A stretch of 64,000 nt of DNA from Robertmurraya_A mangrovi (GTDB taxonomy: Bacteria > Bacillota > Bacilli > Bacillales > Cytobacillaceae), in the NCBI RefSeq assembly GCF_034427655.1, contig NZ_JAXOFX010000012.1, forward strand, positions 1 through 64,000, written 5' to 3'. The translations under genes were made by a program, and so were the position numbers. Numbering within the stretch: the stretch's first letter is position 1; every line of letters starts with the position of its first letter. A model generated the notes under the pieces. It was given only the letters and a program-made list of their open reading frames with translations. It did not search any database and was not told the origin of the DNA. Below, piece after piece: positions 7,628-17,526 of this stretch.

Positions 7628-8077
7628 CTAAGATGATTTACCCACTACTTTCACCGCGCTCCACTTAAAATAACCCACAATAGCAGGAAAAGCGTGAAAA
7701 TCCTTCCTCATATCCCGAAACGTTACGACTTCATTTCCCCTAGCAAGCTGGAAATCTAGTGGATATTCATGGCAGTTCATCGGAATCTTATTAAATGTCT
7801 TCGTATAAAACTGAACGGCCTTTTCCTTACTTCCAGCAAAAATAAAGGAAAAATTCTCTTCATCCATCTTCAATGAATAAATTCGTACTTTATAAAAACC
7901 TAATAGATTCAATCGAACCATCTCCGCAACTTTATGATGATCGGCTTGATTCAAATCTATTTCTCCCATGTCGTCATCTAGTGTAATCTTCTTCTCTGCT
8001 AGTAAATGATGAATGTAATGGGCCAATGTGGATTCTTCATACATTAAACAATCTCGATAAACATCTTTCACAAGCAT
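7628..8077 (-). CDS. Unknown protein of the replication module
   Basis: About 149 residues from the ATG of MLVKDVYRDCLMYEES, which follows GGGGTG by 6 nt; a GTG three codons upstream is possible. The N-terminal half is helical (LAHYIHHLLAEKKITL) and the C-terminal half is mixed (FSFIFAGSKEKAVQFYTKTF, GYFKWSAVKVV). It lies 35 bp after the helicase gene on the same strand and is probably co-transcribed. A helper of replication or loading is likely from position only. Confidence 0.5.
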   Translation of the reverse strand: MLVKDVYRDCLMYEESTLAHYIHHLLAEKKITLDDDMGEIDLNQADHHKVAEMVRLNLLGFYKVRIYSLKMDEENFSFIFAGSKEKAVQFYTKTFNKIPMNCHEYPLDFQLARGNEVVTFRDMRKDFHAFPAIVGYFKWSAVKVVGKSS

Positions 8078-8112
8078 CGACAACACCCCGGGATTAGATT
8101 TTTTTGTTCAAG

Positions 8113-9375
8113 TTATTCAACAGGAAATGGCTCTTCCTTTTTGTCCTCAATTGTTCCAGTATGTTCGTTGTAATTCACAGAGATAGTTCCCACTGGACCA
8201 TTACGATTTTTCGAAACTATGATATCTAAAGAATAATTCATGGAACTCTTTTCATAATACCGTTCACGATACAAGAACAAGATGACATCAGCATCCTGTT
8301 CCACACTCCCCGATTCCCGGATATCCGACATCATCGGTCGCTTATCCCCTCTCGATTCAACTGAGCGATTGAGCTGTGCTAAACATATGATTGGGCAATG
8401 AAAATCCTTTGCCATTGTTTTGAGGGATTTAGAAATTTCCGTCACTTGTTGATGAGAATTCCCCCCGTTCGTTTGACTGGAACGGATCAACGTCAAATAA
8501 TCGATAAAAATGATTGGCTTCATGAATGGGAATTGGTTCATCATTTTTCTTGTTTTGGCTCTAATCTCAGGAATCGACTGTCCAGCCCCATCAAATATTT
8601 GCATACGAGTTTCATTGAGTTCACCAATGACATCAGCCCATTTGTCCTTTTGACTCTTAGATAGCATTCTTTTCGGGTTTCTCATCTTCGCTCGGTTAAA
8701 GCCACCAGTTGAGGCAATTAGTCGAGAGGTAATCAACTTTTCAGGCATTTCTAAAGAAAAAATAAGAGGGAGAAATCCTGTCCAACCAGCCATTTTCGCA
8801 AAATGAAGCATAACATCCGTTTTTCCCATCGAGGGTCTTGCCGCTAGAATCGTCACTTCCCCGTCTTGAAAACCTCCTGTCATTTCGTCCAGTTTTCTAA
8901 TACCTGTTGGTACCATATTTAACAGGATTGGATCTTCCCAAGGAGCCTCATAAATACTGGTCAACGCTTGCTGAATGGAAGTATGATCATCCATCTTTAA
9001 TTGGTTGATTTTATCCAATTCAGATGTGACTTTTGCTATTTCCCAATCATTGATCGCTGCTAAGGTTAAGATATTTCTCTTTTCTCGGTCCTTCCAAAGG
9101 TCAAGTATGAGCTTCTCTATCCGTTCGAATTTCTCTAAATCCGCATGTGCTAATAGCTCCGATAGGTAAGACATTCCACCAAAGGAATCGAGGTCAGGTA
9201 ATGTTGATAAGGTAATTAAGTCGATTTCTCGCCCCACTCTCTTTAAATCTAACATTCTCCTCATAAGTTCCTTATGGCGTGTACTTTCTAGCTGTTCAGG
9301 TTGTATCACGGTGTCCTTAAGTAAATAATCCGCCTTCATCAGACATCCTAAATACGCTTTTTCCGCAACACTCAT
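8113..9375 (-). CDS. DnaB-like replicative helicase
   Basis: About 420 residues. The DnaB N-terminal domain (residues 1-100) carries YLGCLM, DLITL and GGMSYLSEL; the RecA-like core has Walker A ARPSMGKT at about 179-186, Walker B IIFIDYLTLI, and the DnaB signature RESGSVEQDADVILFLYRE. It should unwind DNA as a hexamer at a fork set up by the initiator upstream. The ATG at 9375 shares one base with the stop of the DnaD-like gene (TGATG). A second replicative helicase next to a DnaD protein is typical of phages and conjugative elements. Confidence 0.92.
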   Translation of the reverse strand: MSVAEKAYLGCLMKADYLLKDTVIQPEQLESTRHKELMRRMLDLKRVGREIDLITLSTLPDLDSFGGMSYLSELLAHADLEKFERIEKLILDLWKDREKRNILTLAAINDWEIAKVTSELDKINQLKMDDHTSIQQALTSIYEAPWEDPILLNMVPTGIRKLDEMTGGFQDGEVTILAARPSMGKTDVMLHFAKMAGWTGFLPLIFSLEMPEKLITSRLIASTGGFNRAKMRNPKRMLSKSQKDKWADVIGELNETRMQIFDGAGQSIPEIRAKTRKMMNQFPFMKPIIFIDYLTLIRSSQTNGGNSHQQVTEISKSLKTMAKDFHCPIICLAQLNRSVESRGDKRPMMSDIRESGSVEQDADVILFLYRERYYEKSSMNYSLDIIVSKNRNGPVGTISVNYNEHTGTIEDKKEEPFPVE

Positions 9376-10367
9376 CAATCTTCCCCTGCTGTTAAGTCGA
9401 GTTCAAATTCAGTAGGAATATCTCTTCCGGCATTTAATGGACCAGGCTTCGTAACATACTGTTGATTCTCTAGATACAAATCAATCTCTTCAACCGTCAG
9501 TAACTGTTCATTATCCCAGTTTTTCAAGATACCAACCACATAGTTCAGTCTTCGTTTGCTATTGGCACATGCAATCTTCATCGCTTTTAAGATCACATCT
9601 TTCGGTTGTAAAAAGTCAGAATCCTCTAACCAATATAACAGCTGCTCTTTAGCGTTCACGTTCGACAAACCAAATCCGTTATGGTCCCAAAACTCCACAA
9701 TTTCTTTAACATCTGATTGCTTTCGTTCTAATTGGGTATCGTTGTATGTATTCGTATTAATCTCTGTCTCTGGACGGAACGTTTCTTTTTTTTGTTGTTG
9801 TTGTTTTTCTTTTTCTTTTTCATATTCTTTTTCTTTTTGTCCACGTACCGTATAAGGATGCACAGACATCTCTTCAGGCTCTTCACATTCTAAGTCAATA
9901 GTGGTTTCAGATTCTTCCTGTTCAAAATTAAAAGTACTATACTCTTGAATACAGAAAGATTCATATAGATTACGAATATCCTGTTTCAGAATGGACTCCA
10001 ATACATATTCAATAAGAGATGTATCCTCAACATCTTTCAATTCGGAAGTAATACAATCCATAACGGGTTTACCACCTTTATTCAGGTTATATTTCCCCCA
10101 GTTTTGAATGGCGAGTTCTCTTGTTGCCGGATTGTAACGGATCAGCTTGTGATGTGAGATGAATCGTTCCATTAACAAATGAACAGTTTCAAGAGGATAG
10201 CCCAAATCAAAAGCCATTTGTTTTTTCGTAACTTTATAGATTCCAATTTGAGTCGTATGTGGATTCGTTAGGAGATAGAGGTAAAAATATCGATCCTCTG
10301 GGGTCATTTCCTCTGTAACAATCGGATTCTTCCAAAAATCAGTACGCACCAATCTGAATTTTGCCAT
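9375..10367 (-). CDS. DnaD-like replication initiation protein
   Basis: It is started at the ATG of MAKFRLVRTDFW (330 residues), about 10 nt after GAAGGG; the frame extends to 10436 without a ribosome site. The N-terminal part is a winged helix of the phage replisome-organiser type (EEMTPEDRYFYLYLLTNPHT, IGIYKVTKKQMAFDLGY). The middle is a charged low-complexity linker of Lys, Glu and Gln (about residues 200-220). The C-terminal part is a DnaD domain (IVEFWDHNGFGLSNVNAKEQ, RLNYVVGILKNW). It should recognise an origin and load the helicase encoded directly downstream. Confidence 0.88.
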   Translation of the reverse strand: MAKFRLVRTDFWKNPIVTEEMTPEDRYFYLYLLTNPHTTQIGIYKVTKKQMAFDLGYPLETVHLLMERFISHHKLIRYNPATRELAIQNWGKYNLNKGGKPVMDCITSELKDVEDTSLIEYVLESILKQDIRNLYESFCIQEYSTFNFEQEESETTIDLECEEPEEMSVHPYTVRGQKEKEYEKEKEKQQQQKKETFRPETEINTNTYNDTQLERKQSDVKEIVEFWDHNGFGLSNVNAKEQLLYWLEDSDFLQPKDVILKAMKIACANSKRRLNYVVGILKNWDNEQLLTVEEIDLYLENQQYVTKPGPLNAGRDIPTEFELDLTAGED

Positions 10368-10527
10368 CACAACACAGCCCTTCTTTAATAAAGTCCCTTC
10401 ATATGCTTTATACGGAAAATTAAAGAAATCGGACATGGTGTTTTTTAAAAGTAATGTGAATTATTTATGGCAAGTTAGTTTGGTTGTTACTAATAGAAGA
10501 GGGCAAGAATTTTTTTAACCAAATAAA

Positions 10528-10555
10528 AAACATTCATAAACGTTGATGAATGTTT
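10528..10555. promoter_or_regulatory. 10-bp inverted repeat between divergent genes
   Basis: The perfect stem 10528-10537 with 10546-10555 (arm AAACATTCAT, eight-base loop) lies between the DnaD-like gene and the small plus-strand gene. It could be an operator or terminator, or part of the module's origin; nothing decides. Confidence 0.4.
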
Positions 10556-10681
10556 AACTAGTTTAATACTAATTATTTGAATTTATCTAAAAAAATAAAA
10601 TTGTCGAAAATTTGTTTAAAGGAGAAATATTATTTGTAGTGAATTAACTATTACAATACTTTAGGAGGGAGGAAATCAGTA

Positions 10682-10912
10682 ATGAAGTATTATATCTTAT
10701 ACTTGATTAATAAAAACGGCCTTGTTACAGAGTTGTATTTGAAAGGAAAATCAATGTCAAGTATCACTGAGAAGATTAACAACAATCCATACGGGCTGAT
10801 TATTACAAGAGATTGCAGTATCGTAACAAAACATATAGAAATAGGCTTCTTTAGAGAAGTTGACCCTAATGGTTACCCATACATATCATCACATAAATAT
10901 CTACTTAATTAA
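10682..10912 (+). CDS. Small protein of unknown function
   Basis: The ATG lies 9 nt after GGAGG within AGGAGGGAGG, a strong site. The product has 76 residues with alternating strands (YYILYLINKNGLVTELYLKG, then YGLIITRDCSIVTKHIEIGF), a compact alpha/beta pattern and no known motif. It is divergent from the replication genes and is followed by a heptamer repeat and a terminator. Confidence 0.6.
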   Translation: MKYYILYLINKNGLVTELYLKGKSMSSITEKINNNPYGLIITRDCSIVTKHIEIGFFREVDPNGYPYISSHKYLLN

Positions 10913-10977
10913 AGAAATACCAAAGGAAATTATCTAATCAATTTTTTGCAAGTAAATATTAATACCAAACTTATATT

Positions 10978-11010
10978 CTAATATCTAATATCTAATATCT
11001 AATATCTAAT
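10978..11010. repeat. Heptamer tandem repeat CTAATAT
   Basis: Four full copies and one partial copy of CTAATAT start at 10978, 10985, 10992, 10999 and 11006. They probably arose by slippage and sit between the small gene and its terminator. Confidence 0.75.
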
Positions 11011-11015
11011 AACAA

Positions 11016-11053
11016 GGTATAGTAAACTCTTAAAGTCTACTATACCTTTATTT
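11016..11053 (+). terminator. Intrinsic terminator
   Basis: The 9-bp stem 11016-11024 with 11038-11046 (GGTATAGTA/TACTATACC), extendable by three more pairs past one mismatch, is followed by TTTATTTAATTT. It probably ends the transcript of the small gene at 10682. Confidence 0.7.
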
Positions 11054-11194
11054 AATTTCTAAATAGACAAAAGAACTCTCCAAATTCAAACTGGAAAGTT
11101 CAATTTTCAAATCCTTTGCTTTTTCTTTCAAAATGCGTAAATTCGGTACTCACAAATTTTTTTAGTCATTTCAAATAAAATACTACATACCACA

Positions 11195-11249
11195 GGGGAC
11201 GGTGCTTCTGTTCATTTGATTATCTTATTAAAGCACATAAGAACCGTCC
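11195..11249. repeat. Dispersed GGGACGG/CCGTCC element
   Basis: GGGGACGGTGCTT at the left pairs loosely with AAGAACCGTCC at the right across an AT-rich loop. It is the only clear structure in the gene-free stretch 11054-11495. Confidence 0.5.
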
Positions 11250-11495
11250 ACTTGCTAAAAAAACTATACTACTGGCATTCACTTAATTGTGATTGTTTGT
11301 ACTGACACTAGCTATTGTAAAAGGAACATCTTCCATTTTTCCTGTGTGGGGGGCCCTGTTCAATGGATGTTTAAGTACTAATTTAAAGTATTGAACACTA
11401 AATTGGACTACAAGTAACTTCAAATATAATTCTTTACGAAAATCTCAATTTGTTAAACTAATTGATACCTAAGATAGTAATGAGCTCTATATTAC

Positions 11496-11819
11496 TCAAC
11501 CTTCGACCTCTATTAGAAATATTTTATCTTTAAATCCACCTCTTTTAGCAGCTTTTCGTTGGCGGATTTCTTCTAGTTTGTCAATAGATACGCCATGATA
11601 TTCGGCTAAAGAATGAATAATTTCTAAAATATCTGCAAGCTCTTCTAATGCATCTTCTTGATTGGTTGTATTTACATACTCTTCTAATTCTTCAAAGCTT
11701 TTTTTCTTTAATTCCTTTATATATTCTTGTTGATCTAACACTCTAGTAGTGAACTTCTTTCCTGCTTCTTCAATTTCTTGTGGAATTGAATCACGCACTA
11801 ACTTATTATAAATTGGCAT
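11496..11819 (-). CDS. MazG-like nucleoside triphosphate pyrophosphohydrolase
   Basis: A protein of 107 residues with GGAG seven nt before the ATG. The start MPIYNKLVRDSIPQEIE and the helical metal-binding pattern EELEEYV and EDALEELADILEII (ExxE...ExxD) are typical of the short all-alpha NTP-PPase family related to phosphoribosyl-ATP pyrophosphatase. It would hydrolyse non-canonical or excess NTPs to NMP and pyrophosphate. Such genes are common beside defence and phage genes, and this one stands at the edge of the defence island; a housekeeping role is equally possible. Confidence 0.85.
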   Translation of the reverse strand: MPIYNKLVRDSIPQEIEEAGKKFTTRVLDQQEYIKELKKKSFEELEEYVNTTNQEDALEELADILEIIHSLAEYHGVSIDKLEEIRQRKAAKRGGFKDKIFLIEVEG

Positions 11820-12025
11820 ACAATAATTTCTCCATTACAGTAAAATTTTAATTTACTAAAATATGTTTACTTCCTCTTACCCAAATTTTATCTCCTCAAA
11901 TTAAAAACAAGAAAACTGTCCATGGCGTTAGGAAGAGTTGTTCAATATTTTTACAATTATTAAATAAAATTAACTGAATCAGATTAGTATTATTATGTAA
12001 GGTTTTTACAATTCAATCTCTCAGA

Positions 12026-13012
12026 CTAAGGAGTCCATATTGCATCAAAACCATTCTTAATAGAATAATCATAAAGCATTATAATCTTCTTCTCTTTATA
12101 ATTAATCATCATATTCCTTACAGCTTGATCTGTTGTTTTATTATTTAACTCTTCATTCCTGTCAATTATATTCTCTAGAAAATGCCTCTCCGGTAACTTA
12201 TCACTTTTAGAGCTATTACACCTCTTACAAGATAAAACCAAATTCCAAATATGATCAGATTGAACAAATGACCATGGAATAAAATGATCCACGTTAGTTT
12301 CTCTTTTTATATCAGACAATATTTTTCCACAATAAAAACAGGTTTCTTCAAAATGTCGTAATAACAGCTGCTCGAAAGGTCTTAATGATGATCTCCTTGC
12401 AATACTTTCTACCTTCCCTAATAGGTAGTTAATGCTCTGCACCTCATTTAGTTCCTCTATCATAACCGCCATATGGTAGTTCGTCAGATTAACAACAAGT
12501 CGTTGATAATTTAACATAAACTGATGAACAGCTGGATTTAATCTGAAATATTCTCCTTTATGATTAAAAGCATAAAAAATTCCTTTTGTGTCTCCATAGA
12601 GAGCACCAAATACATGTTCTTTCATTGTCTTTTTGACTTCGCTTACTACTTTTACTTGAATAGCATCATCAATCTTATCAAAAATAAAATCTGAAGGAAT
12701 TCCATATTTGGACTTGGCATCCTTAAGAATTGTTGTAACTCTGGCACTCATTCCTCTGTTTTGTTTATCTAAGTTATGGTGAATAATCAAATTCCAATAA
12801 ATTTTCGTAAAAGAATAAGCCAATTGATCATAAGTCAATTCATACTGTTCATTCACTTGATATAAGTTTTCAATAAGCGACTTTATTAGAGCATACTTGT
12901 ATGTAGAAGATTTAACCGACTTACTAGACAAAACAATTGTAAACACCCTCCAGATATCCTCATCTGTTAAGTACGATTCTCTTAACTCACCTACTTTTAG
13001 TTTGTGGCTCAT
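12026..13012 (-). CDS. HNH endonuclease domain protein
   Basis: A protein of 328 residues. The N-terminal 220 residues are helical with no recognised domain. The C-terminal HNH nuclease has C225-x2-C228, D242-H243 (NVDHFIPWS), N257 (WNLVLSCKRCN) and C262-x2-C265, a complete zinc-braced beta-beta-alpha metal site. It is on the same strand as the reverse transcriptase and 289 bp downstream, so it may be an effector of that system or an independent defence nuclease. The ribosome site (AGAGGTG) is 11 nt from the ATG. Confidence 0.85.
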   Translation of the reverse strand: MSHKLKVGELRESYLTDEDIWRVFTIVLSSKSVKSSTYKYALIKSLIENLYQVNEQYELTYDQLAYSFTKIYWNLIIHHNLDKQNRGMSARVTTILKDAKSKYGIPSDFIFDKIDDAIQVKVVSEVKKTMKEHVFGALYGDTKGIFYAFNHKGEYFRLNPAVHQFMLNYQRLVVNLTNYHMAVMIEELNEVQSINYLLGKVESIARRSSLRPFEQLLLRHFEETCFYCGKILSDIKRETNVDHFIPWSFVQSDHIWNLVLSCKRCNSSKSDKLPERHFLENIIDRNEELNNKTTDQAVRNMMINYKEKKIIMLYDYSIKNGFDAIWTP

Positions 13013-13301
13013 TTAAGTACAAACACCTCTTACTATCCCAAATATTTCTAAACCAGCCAATTAACCTTTTAAATATACTCTGCCGCGAATTACCCCTATT
13101 AAAGGTAACTATCACCAATTTTTATTGAAAAATACTTTTGTAAAATATTACATCTATAACTTTATTACCAGTCTTATCAGTTAAGAGAATTTTTTTGTTT
13201 TTTTGGTAATAGTTAGTTATTCCCTTTAAGTAACTGTGAAACTAGACTGACTGAACTCCCGATACAAGTAGTAACAGGTTATAAATTTAAATAACTTAAT
13301 T

Positions 13302-16300
13302 TTACCTTCCTTCATATCCTGCTGGTGGAGTCTTAATATCAGGAAGAGGGTCTTGTTTATATTTTCGTTTAAAGATAGTAGGGTCTATTTCAAATATACT
13401 AATAGCAATTTGTTGATTTCCATGAACATGTGCAATGGTACGTTCATGTTTAGAAAATGGCGCTTGTACGGTCGAACCACCAAACTCACCCGTATTTGCT
13501 AGTATAACAGGTTGATACATATGGTAATGTAAATAACTAACCATGTTATCGAAGGTTTGGATATCCTTATTCATTGCGGAAATTATAAAAACATCAGAAA
13601 CATCTCGTAAATCAGCGGCAATTGCTAAGTCAGTAGCATCATAGCAAATTGCTCCTGCTATTCTAATTGGCTTCTCTCCACAACTCTCTAATTCAATTAT
13701 TATTTGATATGGTCGAAAAGATTGGATACCCATTTTCTTTTCTGGCTTAGTCATATGATGCTTCCCTTGGTAAACGTATATAAATTCTCTTCCTGAAGTA
13801 GATTCTGACCTAAGAAGCCATAAAGCTTGATTTATTGGTTTTTGTGAAGAGGTTGGTTGTACAAAAGTCAAACCGGCAAAAATGTGTGCTTTTGTTTCAT
13901 CAGATAGTCCACGTAATATTTCAATATCATCAGGATGTATAGATAACTCAGGAAATACAATTACATCTACACCTTCAAATGTATCACTGTCACCATTATC
14001 ATTCAGTGACTTTCTTGCATGAACAGTTGATTTTACTTGCTTATTTACTAAATGACAAATTGATGCCAAATGATCACGATGTTTCTGCCTGTACAATTCA
14101 TTCCATCTAGTCGGATCTTTTTCATTAAAGTCTTTTAACTGTGGAAGAAGTGGTTGTACAATCGCAAATCGAATTTTTGAACTCTTCTCTTTCGAATTTC
14201 TTGACACTGGCAAAGTATATACTGGTGTTCGGGAAAGCTTCCCATATATTGCCCTTTGATGCTCTATCCTTTTACTAACAAAATATTGTAAACCTGCTAA
14301 ATTACTAATGTTCTTCCAATCTCTAATAAGAACTTCCCTGTAATTTATTCCTGGCCATTGTAGTAACTTATATAAAAACTCAGTTATCCATGGGGTTACA
14401 GGAATAGGCTCATTTACTAAGCCTTTTCCATGATTAATCATAGAAAATTTACGAGTGTACCAAGTTGATTTTAACCCCTTGTAAATTCCAATGTCTTCTT
14501 TTCGAATGAATGCATTAGATGTAAAATCAAATTCACCTGTAATACAAGCTCTTAAAATGGCACCGAGAGTATACATCCACTTAAAATTATCCTCAACCCA
14601 GTAGGGTGCTTTATATAGTATAAGCGCATTTCCCTCTATTTGTTTATTCCATTTTACTGTTAGATTATTATAGGACGGATCTTGTAATTCACTCCAGTCT
14701 TTACAATTAACTAAAATATCTTCAACTCCCCTTCCTTTGTTCAAATTCTGTAAAGTATCGGGAGCTTCTAAAATGGCATTTGCAAGTAAAAGAAGTGCAT
14801 TCTCCTGTTTGAACGGATTATTTTTACTCTGAATAATTTTTATTAAAGATACAGACTCTTTAATATCAGTATTAAACTCTTCATTATTAAACATTAAAGA
14901 CAATTTTATATTTTCAGGTATAAACTTTTCCCAATTATAGTCTTTTATTCTACTTGATTTAAGAACTTCCCCAAGCAAATCAGAACGATTCATAAACAAT
15001 GTTTGAATTATTTGGTTTTTATATTCATCTTCATTTATGCTATTTATCCAATCAATAAACCATGTAGCATATTTTGCTTTATTAGGATTTAATTGCTGAG
15101 CAACAATAGATGTTGCTAATCTATTTAGTAAGTCCCCCTTATTGTGTATTTGATAAAGAGATGACTCATGTAATAACTTATATTGGTTTAATTCCTCCTC
15201 ATTTTCATCAATAGTAAAGCCATAATCGCCGTTAGTAATTAAAAATAAAGTTGCTTGTTGTTTTACGTACCATGGAAATTTTTTTTGTTCGTTATTAATA
15301 AGTTTTCTTGCAAATCTAGCAAGCTCCTCACGAAATCTTTCTAGATTTACATATTCCGGATATATATTTTCGGAATTATATCCTATTCTTGTAGATGCAG
15401 CTCTTAAAACATCTGAAATGACATACTCGGCAGTTTTCACTTCATCAAATGAACTAGATTTGTTAAATAACTTTAATTCTAATGCTTCAAGTACAGGATT
15501 TAATAATCTAACATCTGGATATAACTCTAAACCACATTTTAGAAGTAATGTTAAAGACGGATTCTCTGCCCAAGATGAAATCAATTTCCGTGCAACACTT
15601 TCCATTTCGTGGTTTAACATTTGACCTGCTGTAAAGGACTTAACACCTATATCATTAACTGCAACTTTCTCACTCTGTACAGTCATACTTTTTTTAAATC
15701 TCAATGTTTTGACTAGACGAGTAGCACTAAAACGTTTTATAGTGTCATCACGAATATCCATATATGGTAGGTAAATTTTGGAAAGTCCTAGTGCATTTCC
15801 TTTTTTCATTTCTTTGTCTTCTATAGAGTCTGATAAATTGAGTAATCCAACCAACTCTCCAATAATCTGTTGAAGGGAATCTGCATCAGGTGTACCACTG
15901 ATTCCATGCTGGATGGCATTCATTACTGCAGAAATATTACTTTTATTAGATAATTGCCGATAAGAAGCAATGCTTGTTTTATCCTCATTTATTTCTATTT
16001 CGTATTCATTATTACTTTTTAATTCTACTAAATGCTTCTTTATTAATTTCTTTATTAAATCGTGAATAATACCTTTTATATCTTCTTGATTAATTCCACG
16101 AGAAGCCTCTACAACTACACGAATATCATCCACATAACGACAATAATCTAGTATCTTAATATTGTGTTCTCCTTCTTTATTGTCATTAAGGTACTTTCCA
16201 ACAATTCGATCGAACCTTATTAAATAAGCATTTGCAAAAAAACCACTCGCAACAAGCCCCTGAGGTAAACCTAAAGATGTTTCCCCATCTTCTGTTAATA

Positions 16301-17159
16301 TTTTTTTATCATTGTAATCTGACTTAGCCCACTCCCAATCAAAAATCTCTTTAACTTTTTTCCAAAATCCAGGTTCATCTTTGTACTTTTGTGGGAGTTT
16401 GTAATAACTAATATACTCTTTATACAGATACTCCAGTTCCTTTATTAATGAATTAAGGTCAATATTGTTATAAAATTTGCATAAATCTAAAGAAACTACG
16501 TACAATTCCTTATTTGTAGCTATAATTGGGTCATAATAATTACATACGTTCTGTGGTCTTTTTAAAAAGGCTTTGTAATCATCAAAGTATTTTCGATAGC
16601 TTTTTGAGCTTCCCCAACTAAACTTAGCCTGACTTCTTTTATCTAAATGAGAAATCCATTCACAATGCAATCTATTTCCATAACTATATATCTGATTTCT
16701 CTGACACTTTAAAAAATCATCTTCTTCTGATGGTCCTTGAATAGACTCTATAGCATCTGCCAAACAAAGCATTACTGCTGTGGTAACAGTTTGATCTCTT
16801 ATTGAAATATGTGCTAATGGTCTTAATGCTTGTTCTCCTTTTACATTATCTTTCTTCCCCTTCGGATGCCAAGACTTCTCCTGACCATCTGGGAATATCC
16901 ATTTTTGATTTTTAGGAGCTAAAACAACCTTCAACGTATCAGGTTTATAAGTTTCACTATCTATTAGTTTAGTAGCAACTTCCCTTAGATTATCCTCCAA
17001 ATCGACAATTGAACAATCTAGTTCTAATATATCTGCATACCAATTATGTCTTCGAATATAACTATGTGACTTTTTCCAAGATTCACCTAAAATCACCTCA
17101 TCTCTTAAATATTCCAATCTTGGAGCTATTACTTCATATTTCGTTTTTACAATACTCAA
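13302..17159 (-). CDS. Reverse transcriptase-nitrilase fusion, DRT type 1 (UG1)-like
   Basis: About 1285 residues from the TTG that follows AAAGGTG by six nt; a GTG three codons upstream lacks a ribosome site. The RT domain spans roughly residues 80-400, with D225 (VVSLDLCKFYNNID), LPQG at 298-301 and YVDD at 342-345, so the catalytic aspartates are intact. A helical middle of about 600 residues follows. The last 270 residues are a carbon-nitrogen hydrolase (nitrilase) domain with E1071 (FPELS), a lysine at about 1133 (QGKHH) and C1172 (AICYDATD), a complete Glu-Lys-Cys set. This architecture defines the UG1 group of defence-associated reverse transcriptases (DRT type 1); other nitrilase-fused RT groups exist. 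The role inferred is anti-phage; the product of the RT and the nitrilase substrate are unknown. Confidence 0.85.
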   Translation of the reverse strand: MSIVKTKYEVIAPRLEYLRDEVILGESWKKSHSYIRRHNWYADILELDCSIVDLEDNLREVATKLIDSETYKPDTLKVVLAPKNQKWIFPDGQEKSWHPKGKKDNVKGEQALRPLAHISIRDQTVTTAVMLCLADAIESIQGPSEEDDFLKCQRNQIYSYGNRLHCEWISHLDKRSQAKFSWGSSKSYRKYFDDYKAFLKRPQNVCNYYDPIIATNKELYVVSLDLCKFYNNIDLNSLIKELEYLYKEYISYYKLPQKYKDEPGFWKKVKEIFDWEWAKSDYNDKKILTEDGETSLGLPQGLVASGFFANAYLIRFDRIVGKYLNDNKEGEHNIKILDYCRYVDDIRVVVEASRGINQEDIKGIIHDLIKKLIKKHLVELKSNNEYEIEINEDKTSIASYRQLSNKSNISAVMNAIQHGISGTPDADSLQQIIGELVGLLNLSDSIEDKEMKKGNALGLSKIYLPYMDIRDDTIKRFSATRLVKTLRFKKSMTVQSEKVAVNDIGVKSFTAGQMLNHEMESVARKLISSWAENPSLTLLLKCGLELYPDVRLLNPVLEALELKLFNKSSSFDEVKTAEYVISDVLRAASTRIGYNSENIYPEYVNLERFREELARFARKLINNEQKKFPWYVKQQATLFLITNGDYGFTIDENEEELNQYKLLHESSLYQIHNKGDLLNRLATSIVAQQLNPNKAKYATWFIDWINSINEDEYKNQIIQTLFMNRSDLLGEVLKSSRIKDYNWEKFIPENIKLSLMFNNEEFNTDIKESVSLIKIIQSKNNPFKQENALLLLANAILEAPDTLQNLNKGRGVEDILVNCKDWSELQDPSYNNLTVKWNKQIEGNALILYKAPYWVEDNFKWMYTLGAILRACITGEFDFTSNAFIRKEDIGIYKGLKSTWYTRKFSMINHGKGLVNEPIPVTPWITEFLYKLLQWPGINYREVLIRDWKNISNLAGLQYFVSKRIEHQRAIYGKLSRTPVYTLPVSRNSKEKSSKIRFAIVQPLLPQLKDFNEKDPTRWNELYRQKHRDHLASICHLVNKQVKSTVHARKSLNDNGDSDTFEGVDVIVFPELSIHPDDIEILRGLSDETKAHIFAGLTFVQPTSSQKPINQALWLLRSESTSGREFIYVYQGKHHMTKPEKKMGIQSFRPYQIIIELESCGEKPIRIAGAICYDATDLAIAADLRDVSDVFIISAMNKDIQTFDNMVSYLHYHMYQPVILANTGEFGGSTVQAPFSKHERTIAHVHGNQQIAISIFEIDPTIFKRKYKQDPLPDIKTPPAGYEGR

Positions 17160-17526
17160 ATTTCTCACCTTTTATTAATTTTCTAAATATCAATACTAAA
17201 TAGAGCTAATTACTTATTTCGACAAATTTTTGGTAATCCCCTTCAAATTAACAAATATCCTACAAACTAAGACTTTCTAAAAATTAAAAAGCAGTTCTAT
17301 AGTTCCTCTTTTATTAGAGATTTGAGAATATTATTAATTTACCAAAGAAATCTTTTATAAAATGAAGGAATGACATATGTAAATATTAACAAATGAGATA
17401 GGCTAAAATTTATATAAAAACAAATTCACATTTATCTTATATCACTAACTAGTTTTACAAAAAATATAAGACCCTCATTAACTAAGAGCCCTAATATTTA
17501 TTTTAATATTAATTTACTTACGTATT

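Noticed and set aside
9776..9845. Microsatellite T/C-rich tract as a regulatory element
   Set aside because: It encodes the Lys/Glu/Gln linker of the DnaD-like protein and needs no other explanation.
13302..17168. Retron or group II intron maturase
   Set aside because: No msr/msd-like RNA or intron domain V is visible, and the nitrilase fusion with a long helical middle does not fit either class.
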